From Paratinospora sagittata (lineage: Eukaryota > Streptophyta > Magnoliopsida > Ranunculales > Menispermaceae), in contig CM069613.1 in assembly GCA_035771175.1 (NCBI GenBank), forward strand, positions 469,501-533,500: DNA of 64,000 nt, written 5' to 3'. Below, piece by piece: positions 62,691-64,000 of the stretch (position 1 is the stretch's first letter; each line of letters opens with the position of its first letter). The translations under genes and the position numbers were made by a program. Below the pieces are notes generated by a model. That model was not told where the DNA came from. It saw only the letters and a program-made list of their open reading frames with translations, and did no database searches.

Positions 62691-64000
62691 ATTTGATCCT
62701 ATTTGTTATAGTACATATCATGACAAAAAGCCAAGAGGATTTGGTGTGGCAATCAATTTAAGAGGTAAGATACTAGGTTTCATTCTTTCAATGATTCCTT
62801 TTGTGAGTTGGTATTACGTGCCATCTCATAGATTTGATGTATGAACATGCATGAAGATTATGTTAGTTTGACCTATTAACTATTTCCATTTATTTATGTT
62901 TCTAAATTCCAAAGAAGAGAAAAAAAAAATTGCAAATACTTAACATACAAATCTCATATGATCAGAAATATGTATTCAATTTCTATATATTTCATTTAAC
63001 TCAATGTTGAAATGAGTTCTAAAATAATTCAATTTAATTTATAGTCATTTTCCTTCTTTCATTGTTAAGCACTGTCATATGCATTGATCATAATTTGTTG
63101 TACCTATACATAAACCTCAGTACAATATCATTATTATAGTTCATTGTATTATAAATATTCAAAGTGTAACATAATGACATGATGACCCAATGCAAAAATC
63201 CCTTATATAAAATAAATAGCAATAACTTTTAAAAAAAATACTGTTTACAATATTGGACTTTATTCCTCACAATAATAATCAAACAGTTTGAAATATTCAA
63301 TAGGAGTGAGAGTTCATTGCCAATAGTATAATCTTGAGCACCTCAATATATATACTTATCATCTTGAGCTATCAACTACTTAATTTGTATTTAATTATAT
63401 TATTTCCTACTCAACAAACTTTAAATCGTTTGTAATCCATGCCCTCTCGTCTTTGATATAGTACTATGCGTTCACTTATTGAATGAATATGTAATTTGCT
63501 TTATGTAATATGTCACCTTCCTCAAAATGGTTCCCCGATTTATATTCTTGAACACTATCATTTGAGCTGGGAAACTCTTAGCTAATACTATTAGTTGCCC
63601 TCTTGTATATAGACAAGAGAGCCTTTCAAAATTTATTTAAGTATAATGTTTTGGGATACCTGTATATATATTTATAATTTATAACTATTATAAAAGAATC
63701 AGTTTGCTACACTGTAGCTTTTTTCACTGGCTCAATTCTTATGATTATTTTACCCCTCCACTTGCTGGCTACGACAAACTTTACCACTCTACTAACAAAG
63801 ACACTTATCTTCTCTCTATCCTCCCCAACTCTATTCTCCTCTTTCTTTGGTCTTTATCTACTGTGCATAACTTATCCTTTTCCAAAATTAAACAAAATAT
63901 TTGTTTTCCGCATTTATTGAAATTATTGTTCATGTTTTCAGTAATTATTAAAATTTATGCTACAACTTTTCTAACTTATCTTTTAAATCATGAATTGACT

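Larger units (their letters stand above)
60811..64000. other. gene-free AT-rich region
   Basis: The first few hundred bases are the promoter and leader of the minus-strand secreted-protein gene. Beyond that I see no coding region, only SINE-like blocks at 61870-62060 and 62225-62445 and an AT run. Confidence 0.5.

Overview
The window comes from a flowering plant, almost certainly a eudicot. It is AT-rich and has spliced genes with GT-AG introns. It carries plant L1 and RTE LINEs, Ty1/copia and Ty3 chromovirus retrotransposons, an Au-type SINE, tRNA-derived SINEs and MITEs, and a hairpin that matches the plant-specific microRNA family miR395. I cannot name the species from sequence alone.

Layout. 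(1) 1-5255: two MIR395-like hairpins in tandem on the + strand. One is intact (148-258). The other is split by a 4.4 kb LINE (785-5200) that landed in its terminal loop and left a 10-bp target-site duplication; the LINE ORF2 is open end to end. (2) 6102-26603: a nine-exon DHHC protein S-acyltransferase gene of the Arabidopsis PAT18 type. One of its introns (7993-25846) is about 17.9 kb long. It holds a Ty3 chromovirus relic, a second Ty3 element, a 2.1 kb near-perfect palindrome with a heptamer array at its centre, about 5 kb of a 49-bp satellite, a solo-LTR-like element and a SINE. (3) 27741-30568: a six-exon L7Ae-domain gene (RNase P p38-related type) whose second intron is made of tandem copies of its own splice-donor region. 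(4) 30697-37300: a minus-strand L1 relic split by a 5.0 kb copia element (31487-36478) with nearly identical LTRs and a clear duplication, but a heavily broken gag-pol. (5) 47039-38212: a thirteen-exon cytosolic-type prolyl-tRNA synthetase with two possible starts; one intron holds a gutted Ty3 element (43461-45166). (6) 54318-48487: a twelve-exon full-size ABCB (P-glycoprotein) transporter. (7) 60810-57491: a four-exon secreted plant protein of unknown function with a 2-base frameshift in exon 3 and two SINEs with flanking duplications in its introns. (8) 60811-64000: no gene; two SINE-like elements and a dinucleotide repeat.

The host genes are unrelated housekeeping, transport and regulatory genes and do not form a pathway. 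The transposable elements build the landscape: they nest in one another, expand introns, and in one case break a microRNA precursor. All exon coordinates come from reading splice sites and checking that codon phase is kept across every junction; there is no transcript evidence behind them.
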